Shown here: piece by piece, positions 7,633 to 15,383 of the stretch
How positions within the stretch are numbered: the stretch's first letter is position 1
Layout: the number at the start of each line of letters is the position of its first letter
Assembly (NCBI GenBank): GCA_963702525.1
Contig: CAVPCY010000026.1
Location: 1 to 57,693 of the forward strand
Direction of reading: 5' to 3'
Length of the DNA stretch: 57,693 nucleotides
Source of the DNA: CAVPCY01 sp963702525
Lineage (GTDB): Bacteria > Actinomycetota > Coriobacteriia > Anaerosomatales > PHET01
The notes under the pieces: generated by a model
The model's database searches: none
The model's input: the letters and a program-made list of their open reading frames with translations, nothing else
Told to the model about the DNA's origin: nothing
Position numbers and translations under genes: made by a program

Positions 7633-7750
7633 ATGCGTGAGGCCGATCGCAGGGACGTTCCCACCCTCGTCGGACTGATGGCCGAGTTCTACGCTGAGGC
7701 CGACTACACCCTCAGTCGCGCTCGCGGTCTACCGGCGTGCGGGGTTTGAG
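7633..7750 (+). pseudogene. remnant of a GNAT acetyltransferase
   Basis: ATG 7633 opens 38 codons reading MREADRRDVPTLVGLMAEF, then YAEADYTLSRARG, the classic N-terminus of a GCN5-related acetyltransferase. The sequence then jumps: in the next frame the bases just before 7750 read VYRRAGFE, the conserved C-terminal GNAT motif. Roughly 80-100 central codons, including the acetyl-CoA binding motif A, are missing and the two ends are joined out of frame. This is a deletion remnant, not a working gene. Confidence 0.65.
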
Positions 7751-7819
7751 ATGACGAGTGAGACGACTCGCCTGACCGGCACATCCACAGAACACCACGA
7801 AGCGGAGGGTGAGGTAGCG

Positions 7820-8545
7820 ATGCACAAGTGGTTGAAATGGATAGGCGTCTCCCTGGCGGCGTTGCTCGTGCTCGCGCTAGTGGGCTTCTACGCGTGGACA
7901 CGCATCTCCACATACCCTGCGTTCCCGGAGGCGGCCGCACTTGCCCAACAGGCGCAGACGGAGCGCGGGTGGTACGTGTTCGAGCCCAAGGGAGCGCCGA
8001 GTGCGGGCTTCATCTTCTATCCGGGCGGGCTTGTCGACCCTGCAGCGTACGCGCCCTTGATGCAGCGCCTGAGCGACGATGGCGTTCTTGCTGTCATCGT
8101 TCCCATGCCGTTCGACTTGGCGGTCTTCGGCATCAACCGCGCAGACGACGTCATAGCGGCGTATCCCGACATCGACACCTGGGTCATCGGCGGTCACTCA
8201 CTCGGCGGCGCGATGGCGGCCGAGTATCTGAAGAAGAAGCCCGACGCGGTCGATGGCGTGACGTTCCTGGCGTCCTACCCGGCCGATTCGACCGATCTCT
8301 CGGCGATTCCGGCCAAGGCCGTCTCCATCTACGGCACCGAGGACGGCGTGGCCGGCGATGTCTTCGAGGAGTCGTTGCAGCGCCTGCCTGAGGGCACCTC
8401 GCTGGAAGCGATCAAGGGCGGCAACCACGCTCAGTTCGGCGACTACGGTCCTCAGAAGGGCGATGGGGTCGCAACGGTGAGCCGTGACGAGCAACAGCGA
8501 CAGACAACCGCGGCGGTTCTCGAACTGGTGAAGGCGCTTCAGTAG
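7820..8545 (+). CDS. alpha/beta hydrolase, membrane-anchored
   Basis: A 241-residue protein with one N-terminal signal or anchor helix (VSLAALLVLALVGFYAW) and an alpha/beta-hydrolase domain of the Abhydrolase_5 type. The nucleophile elbow is GGHSLGGAM, the acid probably lies in IYGTEDGVAG, and the catalytic histidine in GGNHAQFGDYG. A typical FIFYPGGLVDPAAY oxyanion-side strand is present. It likely acts at or outside the cytoplasmic membrane on an unknown ester or amide. ATG 7820 is chosen over the in-frame ATG 7751: it has a GGAGGGTGAGG site and begins the signal sequence, while the upstream codons belong to the GNAT remnant. Confidence 0.75.
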   Translation: MHKWLKWIGVSLAALLVLALVGFYAWTRISTYPAFPEAAALAQQAQTERGWYVFEPKGAPSAGFIFYPGGLVDPAAYAPLMQRLSDDGVLAVIVPMPFDLAVFGINRADDVIAAYPDIDTWVIGGHSLGGAMAAEYLKKKPDAVDGVTFLASYPADSTDLSAIPAKAVSIYGTEDGVAGDVFEESLQRLPEGTSLEAIKGGNHAQFGDYGPQKGDGVATVSRDEQQRQTTAAVLELVKALQ

Positions 8546-8648
8546 GCGCGATCGGGTGCTCGAAAGCGGACTCTCGCGCCCTGAGATGCGGATCGAGCGG
8601 GTAGCGCACGGCTAGAATCGTCCCAAGCCCACATTGCGAGGAGAGATC

Positions 8649-9566
8649 ATGCGGGTCGAGGACCTTCGGCGCTACATCAAGAACACCGAGAAGGCCGTGG
8701 TGCCGGAGAGGGTGGCGACCACGACCATGGGGGGCGCACTGCTGCGCAGGTTGCCGTTGCGACTCCAGCGCTACGTCGTCAACCGAGGAGCGCGAACCAA
8801 CCCGTACATGAGCTTCGTCGTCGAACCGTACGGCGTCTTTCTCGCGTTCGAGATCGTCGACTTGGAAGCGGCCGAGCGGCTACTGCCGCCACACTACAGC
8901 CTGTTTCCTTCGGCGATGTTCGGCGACACCCCCAAGCGACCCTGCGCTATCATCTCCGCCTTCAACGTGCATACGAGCGTGTTTTGGGGGAGCCGTGTGG
9001 AGTTCTATCTGATCGCCGAGAACTGCAAGACCGGGCTTCTCTCCTGGATCATCGGTGAGTACGAGAGCAACACGCACAGTTACGACCCCAGTCAGGGTTT
9101 TGTCGGCCCAAGCACCTCGCATTCGGTGGTCACGACGTCCTATCTCGGAGAGGTCATCGTCGATGTGGCGAGCGCGGGGTCTGCCAATAGCCTCGTCTTG
9201 GTCGCCGACCTGAACAACGGCGTGCTCACCGATCTCGATCAGCGCCTCTGGGTCGAGGGCAACCTCTCGGTCGACTACGGCGGCGAACTGCAGCAGTGCA
9301 CCAAGCCGTTCAGCCTCGTGTTCGACCCCAAGGAGATGGCCCGGGCACTGAAGCTTCCGCTCGATGACATCTCGCTGTGCACCAACACGTTCGGCGGAGG
9401 GATGATGGCCCCGATGCCATTCGAAGCGGCGTGCTTCCCGTACGCGCAGCACTTCGTCACGACAAGCGTCCCCACGGCCACCTCGATGCGGACGGCCGAG
9501 GATCTCGAGCAGGCCGTGACCGAACTCGTCGGAAAGATGAACGGTGAAACAGACTGCCTCCGCTGA
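8649..9566 (+). CDS. hypothetical protein, possibly acetoacetate-decarboxylase-like fold
   Basis: A 305-residue protein with no confident family. The sequence has beta-rich stretches (FVVEPYGVFLAFEIVDLE, VEFYLIAENCKTGLLSW) and LLPPHYSLFPSAMF, vaguely recalling the acetoacetate decarboxylase/DUF2071 superfamily, but I cannot see its catalytic lysine motif. No membrane helix or signal peptide. ATG 8649 has a strong GAGGAGA site 5 bases upstream, and a TAGAAT hexamer (8614-8619) could be its -10 box. The end overlaps the next gene by 23 bases, suggesting translational coupling. Confidence 0.5.
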   Translation: MRVEDLRRYIKNTEKAVVPERVATTTMGGALLRRLPLRLQRYVVNRGARTNPYMSFVVEPYGVFLAFEIVDLEAAERLLPPHYSLFPSAMFGDTPKRPCAIISAFNVHTSVFWGSRVEFYLIAENCKTGLLSWIIGEYESNTHSYDPSQGFVGPSTSHSVVTTSYLGEVIVDVASAGSANSLVLVADLNNGVLTDLDQRLWVEGNLSVDYGGELQQCTKPFSLVFDPKEMARALKLPLDDISLCTNTFGGGMMAPMPFEAACFPYAQHFVTTSVPTATSMRTAEDLEQAVTELVGKMNGETDCLR

Positions 9567-10014
9567 GCAGATGTGGGCGTCATTCGTTGACGCACGTCCA
9601 GATCTCGCAGGTCCTGGCCTGACATTGTCGGCCTGGCACTTCTGCGACAACGAATCAGACGCGGATGAACTTGCGCGGCTGGTGCTCTCGGGCCAGAAGC
9701 GTGCCACCGCAAGTGCGTTGTGGTCCTACGAGGCCGAGGGCGATCCACTGCCGCGGATCGGCGACGTCAATCTCGTTACCTACTGGGATGGACGGCCGTG
9801 CTGCGTGATCCGCACCACGGCCGTAGAGGTCGTCACGTTCGGCTCGGTCACTGCGGATTTCGCCGCGGCCGAGGGCGAAGGCGACGCGTCGCTCGGATAC
9901 TGGCGTGAGGCGCATCGTGCTGCCTTCGGACGCGAGTTCGCCGGTACCGATCGAGTGGTCGGACCAGAGATGCCCGTGGTGTGCGAACGGTTCGAGGTCG
10001 TGTTCGGCAGGTAG
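9544..10014 (+). CDS. ASCH-domain protein
   Basis: A 156-residue protein of the ASCH superfamily (PF04266), a PUA-like beta-barrel thought to bind RNA or modified nucleosides. Recognisable elements are AWHFCDNESDADELARLVLSG split by the GxKxxT-type motif GQKRATAS, the barrel strand RIGDVNLVTYWDGRP and the closing VERFEVV-like end VCERFEVVF. Members from the same subfamily hydrolyse N4-acetylcytidine, but I cannot assign that activity here. GTG 9544 lies inside the upstream gene (23-base overlap) and matches the family start. Confidence 0.7.
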   Translation: MKQTASAEQMWASFVDARPDLAGPGLTLSAWHFCDNESDADELARLVLSGQKRATASALWSYEAEGDPLPRIGDVNLVTYWDGRPCCVIRTTAVEVVTFGSVTADFAAAEGEGDASLGYWREAHRAAFGREFAGTDRVVGPEMPVVCERFEVVFGR

Positions 10015-10146
10015 GAGGCACCGCATTCTAGGGTGCCAGCGCGGCGTCGACCCCTCTGGTCAGTGATGTCACATGACCGCTCTCAGGATGGGCAGACGTG
10101 TCGAAGGTCGTTCGAGTGCCCGCGCTGCTAACGCAGTCGCGACTCG

Positions 10147-10323
10147 GTGGCCGGCGTGATCACCATCGCGTACGTCGCAGGCGGTACGTCCACCTACCCC
10201 CACGGCATCTTCTTCACAGCTATCCAGGTCGCGTGCACCTTGCTGATCGTCTGGTATGCGTGGAAGTGGCGTGACCCTGACGCCGCGGCGATTCCGGCCG
10301 TTGGGGTAGTCGACGCGAGATGA
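10147..10323 (+). CDS. possible 58-residue membrane peptide or gene remnant
   Basis: In the 460-base gap between ASCH and the DUF3795 gene, an open frame from GTG 10147 encodes 58 residues with one or two hydrophobic stretches (VAGVITIAYVAGG, GIFFTAIQVACTLLIVWYAW) and the tail KWRDPDAAAIP. No ribosome binding site precedes the GTG, and the frame is closed by TAA at 10129. It may be the C-terminal remnant of a larger membrane protein. The rest of the gap holds a TAGACT box (10385-10390), a plausible -10 element for the next gene. Confidence 0.3.
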   Translation: MAGVITIAYVAGGTSTYPHGIFFTAIQVACTLLIVWYAWKWRDPDAAAIPAVGVVDAR

Positions 10324-10474
10324 CCGCGTGTCTTGCTGCACGCCGGCGGCCCCCGCCGAGCGTTTGGAGTCGGCGTCGACCGCGCTAGACTGATGAGAGT
10401 GCGTGCGGCTGAAGCGCGACATGCCGGACGGACGAAGCAACCGATCGCCATCAGGGCTATCGAGCGGAGGCACC

Positions 10475-10951
10475 GTGCGAACAGTTCAGAAGGTTCTGCC
10501 CGAGTCGCTGACCTCCGACCTGATCGCGCCTTGCGGGATGGACTGCGGGCTGTGCAGAGGCCATCTCAGGGACAAGAACCGCTGCCCGGGCTGCAACGGA
10601 GATGACGCCGACAAGCCGCGATACTGTCTGACGTGCAAGATCAAGACATGCGACACCATATCCAGCGGCGCGATCTCGTTCTGCTTCGACTGCCCCGACT
10701 TCCCGTGCGCTCGGCTGCGTCAGCTCGACAAGCGCTACCGCACCAAGTACGGCATGAGCATGACCGAGAACCTCCTCCGGATTCAGGAGATCGGTCTTGA
10801 GGCCTTCGTCGCCGCCGAGAAGCTGAGGTGGGCGTGTCCGGAGTGCGGCTCCCTGCTGTGCGTGCATCTTTCGGACTGCGGCGTATGCGGCCATCCTCGA
10901 AATCCCTCGGGGCCGTCCAACGAGCGCATGGGGCGGAGCGCCAGAGACTAG
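10475..10951 (+). CDS. DUF3795-type cysteine-rich protein
   Basis: A 158-residue protein with many cysteines. The DUF3795 start is visible: LIAPCGMDCGLCRGHLRDKNRCPGC (in part), then CLTCKIKTC and FCFDCPDFPCARL, and a C-terminal pair CPECGSLLCVHLSDCGVCG. These spacings suggest bound zinc or iron-sulfur; the function is unknown. GTG 10475 is chosen for the GGAGG site 5 bases upstream. The last dozen codons (SNERMGRSARD) and the stop are encoded by the attC-like repeat R8, so the true end was probably changed when the repeat was acquired. Confidence 0.7.
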   Translation: MRTVQKVLPESLTSDLIAPCGMDCGLCRGHLRDKNRCPGCNGDDADKPRYCLTCKIKTCDTISSGAISFCFDCPDFPCARLRQLDKRYRTKYGMSMTENLLRIQEIGLEAFVAAEKLRWACPECGSLLCVHLSDCGVCGHPRNPSGPSNERMGRSARD

Positions 10952-10998
10952 ACCGCGGAAGCGGGGGGATGGGCGTCCGCTCGTGCGCCACACGCTCC
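10916..10998 (+). repeat. attC-like repeat R8
   Basis: Left core TCCAACGAGCGCATG (10916 onward). The left arm GCGCATGGGGCGGAGCGCC pairs with the right arm GGGCGTCCGCTCGTGCGCC, again with one surplus base on the left. Compared with R5, both arms have changed together (GAGCAGA/TCTGCTC to GGGCGGA/TCCGCTC). A TAGACC hexamer lies in the loop. The right end CACACGCTCC lacks a clear core. Confidence 0.5.
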
Positions 10999-11022
10999 GA
11001 ACAGCCTGAAGGAGTGGTCTGC

Positions 11023-11367
11023 ATGATCGTCAAGGAGATCAGCGTGCCTGCGTCCGATTTCGAGGGGCTGACGATTCGCGACTACACTGCCGGAAACGCG
11101 ACGAGCTCCTCGTTCGCGGTCATCGACGTCGAGCCTGGTGTGGCACACCGAGTCTCGTGGTCTCGGCGATCGGACAAGTACTACTACGTCGTTGCCGGCA
11201 CGGTCGAGTTCGTCGACTCCGGGCAGTCTCACGCGCTGTCGCCGGGCGACTTCTGTCTCGTCGCGCAGGGCGAGCGGTTCTCGTACCGCAACGTGAGTGA
11301 TGAGCCTGCCCGGTTGTGCCTGCTTCACACTCCCAGCTTCGACCTGGATTCTGAGGTTTTCGAGTAG
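11023..11367 (+). CDS. cupin-domain protein
   Basis: A 114-residue single-domain cupin. Cupin motif 1 is degenerate (VEPGVAHRVSWSRRSDKYYYVVAGTVEF) with only one of the usual histidines, and motif 2 is ALSPGDFCLVAQGERFSYRN, where the metal histidine is replaced. Metal binding is therefore doubtful and a sugar- or small-molecule-binding role is more likely. ATG 11023 has an AAGGAG site 8 bases upstream. It directly follows repeat R8, as the gene of a single-gene cassette would. Confidence 0.7.
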   Translation: MIVKEISVPASDFEGLTIRDYTAGNATSSSFAVIDVEPGVAHRVSWSRRSDKYYYVVAGTVEFVDSGQSHALSPGDFCLVAQGERFSYRNVSDEPARLCLLHTPSFDLDSEVFE

Positions 11368-11436
11368 CGGCTGTACGATGGCGGGCAGAAGGTACGCATC
11401 GTTCGGGGCCATCGCGCGGCAGCTTGGCTCTCGCAC

Positions 11437-11493
11437 GGTGGGGTAGGCTGACCTGAGAGCGCCTGAGTGCCGTTCTTGCCCAAGACGTTGGGC
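11437..11493 (+). repeat. degenerate attC-like repeat R9 with canonical right core
   Basis: GGTAGGCTGACCTGAGAGCGCC (shown from 11442, first bases) repeats the central part of R1/R5, and the right end is GTTGGGC (11487-11493), an exact fit to the integron core GTTRRRY. The left arm is not recognisable. It lies between the cupin gene and the next small gene. Confidence 0.35.
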
Positions 11494-11547
11494 TGAGCAG
11501 CCGGCGCGACCGGGCCAGACGGTCCGCGACTCAAAGGGGATGAGAGA

Positions 11548-11919
11548 GTGCGTTCATATCAAGAGGACTCCCACTTCCGGAAGCGCGATGTCGACGCGCA
11601 GAGAGTGGAGAGCGCGCTTCTGGGTTGGGCTCAAGGTATCGAGGCTCTTGAGGCCGGCTACGTTGGCGAAAGCATCGAGAGCTACCACTGGGCACTTGGC
11701 TGTCGAGATGCCCTCGAGACTTCAAGGGCATCAGCGACCTTCAAGCAGCGCAAGAAGATAGAGGGCAGACTGCCCGAGCTCGACCGCCGTTTCACGGCCG
11801 CCACCGTCCCGGCTACGGGGTGCGTGCTGACAACACGCGAGTGCGACCCAACTGCGGAATGGTGGTACTTTCGCGTGCCGGCTTCACACCCGGATTGGCC
11901 TGAGCAAGCGAAAGAGTGA
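11548..11919 (+). CDS. hypothetical protein
   Basis: A 123-residue soluble protein without a family I can name. The N-terminal 80 residues are helical (GWAQGIEALEAGYVGESIES, FKQRKKIEGRLPELDRRF) and the C-terminal part has ECDPTAEWWYFRVPASHPDW. The start GTG 11548 is preceded by GGGGATGAGA; this is the least certain part. It sits just after repeat R9 and 17 bases before the GyrI-like gene, so the two may be co-transcribed. Confidence 0.45.
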   Translation: MRSYQEDSHFRKRDVDAQRVESALLGWAQGIEALEAGYVGESIESYHWALGCRDALETSRASATFKQRKKIEGRLPELDRRFTAATVPATGCVLTTRECDPTAEWWYFRVPASHPDWPEQAKE

Positions 11920-11936
11920 CGCTAAGGAGCGAACGC

Positions 11937-12545
11937 GTGCAGCGTGACCTCAAGAAGGAGCTTCGTCACCTGTACAACCCTTCGGCTCGAGTGGTCCAGC
12001 GAGTGGACGTGCCGACGCTGCGCTTCCTCAAGATCGACGGTCAAGGTGATCCCAACACGTCGCCCGAGTACGCCGAGGCGGTCGAGGCGCTTTTCGCTCT
12101 CTCGTATGCGCTGAAGTTCCGGGCGAAGAAGAGCCCGCTCGAGATCGGCTATGGCGTCATGCCTCTCGAGGGCCTTTGGTGGGCGGATGACATGTCGTCA
12201 TTCACTAGCGGCGATCGTTCCGCCTGGCAGTGGACGATGATGATCATGCAGCCCGACTTCCTCGACGGCGATCTGATCGAGGAGACGCGCATCGCGGTCG
12301 TCGCGAAGAAGAAGCTGCCCGGGCTGGAGAGAGTCCGTCTCGAGTCATTCACCGAGGGCCTCTCGGCACAGACGATGCACGTCGGCCCGTTCTCCGCCGA
12401 GGGGCCCACGATCGAGAGGGTTCACCGGTTCATCGAGGAGTCGGGGCGCGAGCTGTCCGGCAAGCATCACGAGATCTACCTCAGCGACATCCGCAAGGCG
12501 GACCCGGCCAAGTGGAAGACGGTCATCCGGCAGCCGATGGCGTGA
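11937..12545 (+). CDS. GyrI-like small-molecule-binding domain protein
   Basis: A 202-residue stand-alone GyrI-like domain (PF06445, SRPBCC-related SOUL/GyrI fold). Diagnostic elements are VQRVDVPTLRFLKIDGQGDP near the start, YALKFRAKK, the EGLWWADDM acidic pocket region and the QTMHVGPFSAEGPTIERVHRF end typical of YdeI/DUF2174-type members. Proteins of this class bind hydrophobic or cationic ligands, and some act as hydrolases on cyclopropanone hydrates. GTG 11937 has an AGGAG site; an alternative GTG at 11916 overlaps the previous stop. Confidence 0.75.
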   Translation: MQRDLKKELRHLYNPSARVVQRVDVPTLRFLKIDGQGDPNTSPEYAEAVEALFALSYALKFRAKKSPLEIGYGVMPLEGLWWADDMSSFTSGDRSAWQWTMMIMQPDFLDGDLIEETRIAVVAKKKLPGLERVRLESFTEGLSAQTMHVGPFSAEGPTIERVHRFIEESGRELSGKHHEIYLSDIRKADPAKWKTVIRQPMA

Positions 12546-12671
12546 TGGCTGAAGGGCTGAGGCGCCGACGGACGGATCATCCTGATGCGCCTCGCTCGCA
12601 GGCAATCCCTGACGTGCCGGGTGGGCACCTGGGTACGTTCCTTCGAAAGGCGCCGGTTGAAGGAGGACATG

Positions 12672-13091
12672 ATGTCAGACGCAGCGGCCACTGGGTCGGG
12701 CACGAAAGACGACCCGTGGGTCCTCAAGACCCCGCCCGGCACCTCGGAGTACCTCATCTACCGCGACGACGCCGCCGACCCGCCTGCGCTCGTCTGCATC
12801 GTTGGCAAGACCACACTCGGCTACCAGCTGCGAGCCATCGATGACCTGCATGCCTGGCTCGTGGAGCAGGGCGACTGGGTATCGCTTGGCGCAGCGGATG
12901 AACAGAAGCCTGCGGCGCCTGGCACGGTAGAGGCGTGGGGTCGCTCGGAGGACAACCCTGTCGGTGGCTGGTACGGTCTGAAGAAGGGCCTCCGCGGCCG
13001 CTTCGGGATGTACATCCCGCCTCTTCTCGAGGCGTTGGGACTCGCCGAACTCGAGCATAATCGGCGCAACAACAGGATGAAGGCACTGTAG
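12672..13091 (+). CDS. DUF6855-like hypothetical protein
   Basis: A 139-residue soluble protein of a widespread but uncharacterised actinobacterial family. Its conserved blocks are easy to see: GTKDDPWVLKTPPGTSEY, LVCIVGKTTLGYQLRAIDDL, WLVEQGDWVSLGAADEQKPA and VGGWYGLKKGLRGRFGMYIP. There is no known biochemical role; family naming is from memory. ATG 12672 is placed 5 bases after an AGGAGG site (the ATG three bases earlier is too close). It stands between GyrI-like and racemase genes on the same strand. Confidence 0.65.
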   Translation: MSDAAATGSGTKDDPWVLKTPPGTSEYLIYRDDAADPPALVCIVGKTTLGYQLRAIDDLHAWLVEQGDWVSLGAADEQKPAAPGTVEAWGRSEDNPVGGWYGLKKGLRGRFGMYIPPLLEALGLAELEHNRRNNRMKAL

Positions 13092-13138
13092 CCGCCCGTG
13101 CGAAACACGCTGAGCATTCATCCCAGAGGGGGTGCCGC

Positions 13139-13846
13139 TTGAGGACCATCGGTCTGATCGGTGGAATGAGCTGGGAGTCCACGGTCCCCTACTACCGCGT
13201 CATCAACGAGACGGTCAGAGATACCCTCGGGGGTCTGCACTCGGCGAAGATCGTCATGTACAGCGTGGACTTCGATGAGATCGAGAAGTTGCAGCGCGCG
13301 GGCTCGTGGGACGAGGCCGGGCGTCAGCTGGCGCGTGCGGCCTCTGTACTCGAGGGCGCCGGCGCGGAGCTACTCGTGCTCTGCACCAATACGATGCACA
13401 AGGTCGCGCCGGCGATCGAAGCGGCAGTAGGCGTTCCACTGCTGCACATCGCGGATCCGACAGCAGAGGCGATCAAGGCCGCCGGGCTTGCGCGGGTCGG
13501 GCTTCTGGGGACTCGCTTCACCATGGAGCAGGGCTTCTACCGCGACAGGTTATCGGCGCTCCATGGCATCGAGGTCCTCGTCCCCGATGAAGACGATCGC
13601 TCCACGGTGCATCGCATCATCTACGAGGAACTGTGTCTGGGGGTGGTCGATGACGCGTCTCGGACCGCGTTCCAGGACATCATCGGCCGGCTCGTCAAGA
13701 ACGGGGCGCAGGGGGTGATCCTCGGCTGCACGGAGATCGGCCTGCTCGTCGGATCGGCAGACTCGCCCGTACCGCTGTTCGACACCGCGGATCTGCATGC
13801 TCGGGCCGCCGCTCGCTGGGCGATTGTGCAGATCGGAGACCTATGA
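13139..13846 (+). CDS. aspartate/glutamate racemase family protein
   Basis: A 235-residue PLP-independent amino-acid racemase, close to the YgeA/RacX group. Two catalytic cysteines are in LVLCTNTMHK (near residue 84) and ILGCTEIGLL (near 196), the two-base pair used to invert the alpha carbon. The start MRTIGLIGGMSWESTVPYY is the family signature and fixes TTG 13139 as the start, with GAGGGGG upstream. The stop overlaps the next ATG by four bases (ATGA), so the oxidoreductase is translationally coupled. Likely substrates are aspartate or other D-amino-acid precursors. Confidence 0.85.
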   Translation: MRTIGLIGGMSWESTVPYYRVINETVRDTLGGLHSAKIVMYSVDFDEIEKLQRAGSWDEAGRQLARAASVLEGAGAELLVLCTNTMHKVAPAIEAAVGVPLLHIADPTAEAIKAAGLARVGLLGTRFTMEQGFYRDRLSALHGIEVLVPDEDDRSTVHRIIYEELCLGVVDDASRTAFQDIIGRLVKNGAQGVILGCTEIGLLVGSADSPVPLFDTADLHARAAARWAIVQIGDL

Positions 13847-14823
13847 GAACGATAGTGTGCACGGACTACGGACCGCCCGATGTCCTCCAACTGAGGGACG
13901 CGCCAAAGCCCGTTCCGAAGGACAACGAGATCCTGATCCGCATCCGGGCCACCACCGTGAGCGCGGCCGATTGCGAACTGCGGAGATTCGACTTCCCTTC
14001 CTGGGTGTGGCTACCGATGCGGCTGTGGTCCGGCATCCTCAGACCGCGGGACCGGGTGCTCGGGCAGGAGCTTGCTGGTGACGTCGAGTCGGTGGGCAAG
14101 GATGTCCGGTCGTTCAGGGCGGGCGACCGGGTCTTCTCGGCGACGGGGATCGGTCTGGGCGCCTACGCGGAGTACATCTGCCTGCGCGAGAGCCCCGAGA
14201 CCGGCGCGACCGCTGCGATGCCAGCGAACCTGAGCTACGAGGAGGCTGCCGCCGTGCCCTACGGGGGAGGCGAGGCATCGGAGTTCCTGCGCAAGGCCAA
14301 CGTCCGCAGCGGGCAAAGGGTGCTGGTCAACGGAGCGGGAGGGAGCTTTGGCACCTACGCGGTCCAGCTCGCGAAGATCCTCGGGGCCCACGTGACCGCT
14401 GTGGACAGCGCGCCGAAGCTCGAGATGCTGCACTCCATCGGTGCCGACCGCGTCATCGACTACTCCCGGGAGGACTTCACCGAGGGCTCGGAGACCTACG
14501 ACGTCATCTTCGACGTGGTTCGCAACACTCCGTCCAGCAGCATGGTCAAGATGCTGACCGACGACGGATGTCTCCTCATGGCCAATCCGGGCTTCCTGCA
14601 ACTGGTTCGCGCCCTGTGGGCTTCGAGGGGGAGCGAGAAGCGGGTGGTGTTCGGGGTATCGGGTACCACGAGCGAGGATCTGGCCGATCTGCGAGGCCTG
14701 GTCGAAGCGGGTAAGCTTCGCCCAGTCATCGATCGGAGCTTCCCGCTCGAGCAGATGGTCGAGGCTCACCGGTACGCCGAGACCGGGCGAAAGCTGGGGA
14801 ACATCGTTGTCGTCGTGGCGTAG
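13843..14823 (+). CDS. zinc-independent MDR oxidoreductase (quinone oxidoreductase-like)
   Basis: A 326-residue medium-chain dehydrogenase/reductase. It has the GroES-like N-terminus with DRVLGQELAGDVESVG, the NADPH-binding NGAGGSFGTYAVQLAK motif and the C-terminal end YAETGRKLGNIVVVV. The cysteine/histidine ligands of zinc alcohol dehydrogenases are absent, placing it among quinone reductases and enoyl reductases. It probably reduces quinones or reactive alkenals with NADPH. A close functional relative lies at 18432-19406. It is coupled to the racemase upstream. Confidence 0.82.
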   Translation: MRTIVCTDYGPPDVLQLRDAPKPVPKDNEILIRIRATTVSAADCELRRFDFPSWVWLPMRLWSGILRPRDRVLGQELAGDVESVGKDVRSFRAGDRVFSATGIGLGAYAEYICLRESPETGATAAMPANLSYEEAAAVPYGGGEASEFLRKANVRSGQRVLVNGAGGSFGTYAVQLAKILGAHVTAVDSAPKLEMLHSIGADRVIDYSREDFTEGSETYDVIFDVVRNTPSSSMVKMLTDDGCLLMANPGFLQLVRALWASRGSEKRVVFGVSGTTSEDLADLRGLVEAGKLRPVIDRSFPLEQMVEAHRYAETGRKLGNIVVVVA

Positions 14824-14834
14824 GCGAGGCGCCC

Positions 14835-15131
14835 CTACTTCAGCTGGCTCCAGCGGCCGAACTCCATCTTCGCCTTGAGCCCCTGTCCTCCCGAGTCGTT
14901 CTTCGCCGCCCGGTAGTCCTGGCTCTTGGTCCAGGCGAGAACCGATTCCTCGGAATCCCACCACGAAAGCGTGACGATCGTCAGAGGATCGAGCACGTCT
15001 CGGGCGACGACGAGTCTCTCGAAACCGGGCTGGGCCTGATAGGCCGCGGTCATGCCATGGGCCATTCCCACGAACTGCTCGGCTTCGGCCTCGGAGTTGA
15101 CCGTGTAGAGCGCAGTGCTGAGTACCGACAT
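14835..15131 (-). CDS. antibiotic biosynthesis monooxygenase-fold protein
   Basis: A 98-residue protein with the dimeric alpha-beta-barrel (ABM) fold. The start LSTALYTVNSEAEAEQFVG, the PGFERLVVARDV strand and SWWDSEESVLAWTKSQDY, a typical ABM helix with the conserved tryptophans, support it. The family contains quinol monooxygenases and heme-degrading enzymes; no heme-binding residue can be assigned. ATG 15131 is preceded by GGAAGGA on the minus strand. It is convergent with the oxidoreductase, 11 bases apart. Confidence 0.72.
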   Translation of the reverse strand: MSVLSTALYTVNSEAEAEQFVGMAHGMTAAYQAQPGFERLVVARDVLDPLTIVTLSWWDSEESVLAWTKSQDYRAAKNDSGGQGLKAKMEFGRWSQLK

Positions 15132-15383
15132 GGGTGTTCCTTCCGATCGACGTCGTGGCGTTGAGGTTCGAGCACGCCACTTGGTGTATTCCGCACCCGC
15201 CGCACAATACGCGCAACGCCCTGCGCCCGCGAGGCCTGGCAGCGTCGCCGTCCGAAAGGTGCAGGCACCATCGAGCTCCCGACGACCTCCGGCCCGGATT
15301 CTCGCGCGCTGTCCGCGGGAATGCTCCCGAGGGGAGGCCACGGTGGTTCATGTGCGCGCATCGGGCTTTGGGGGACTGAGGAC

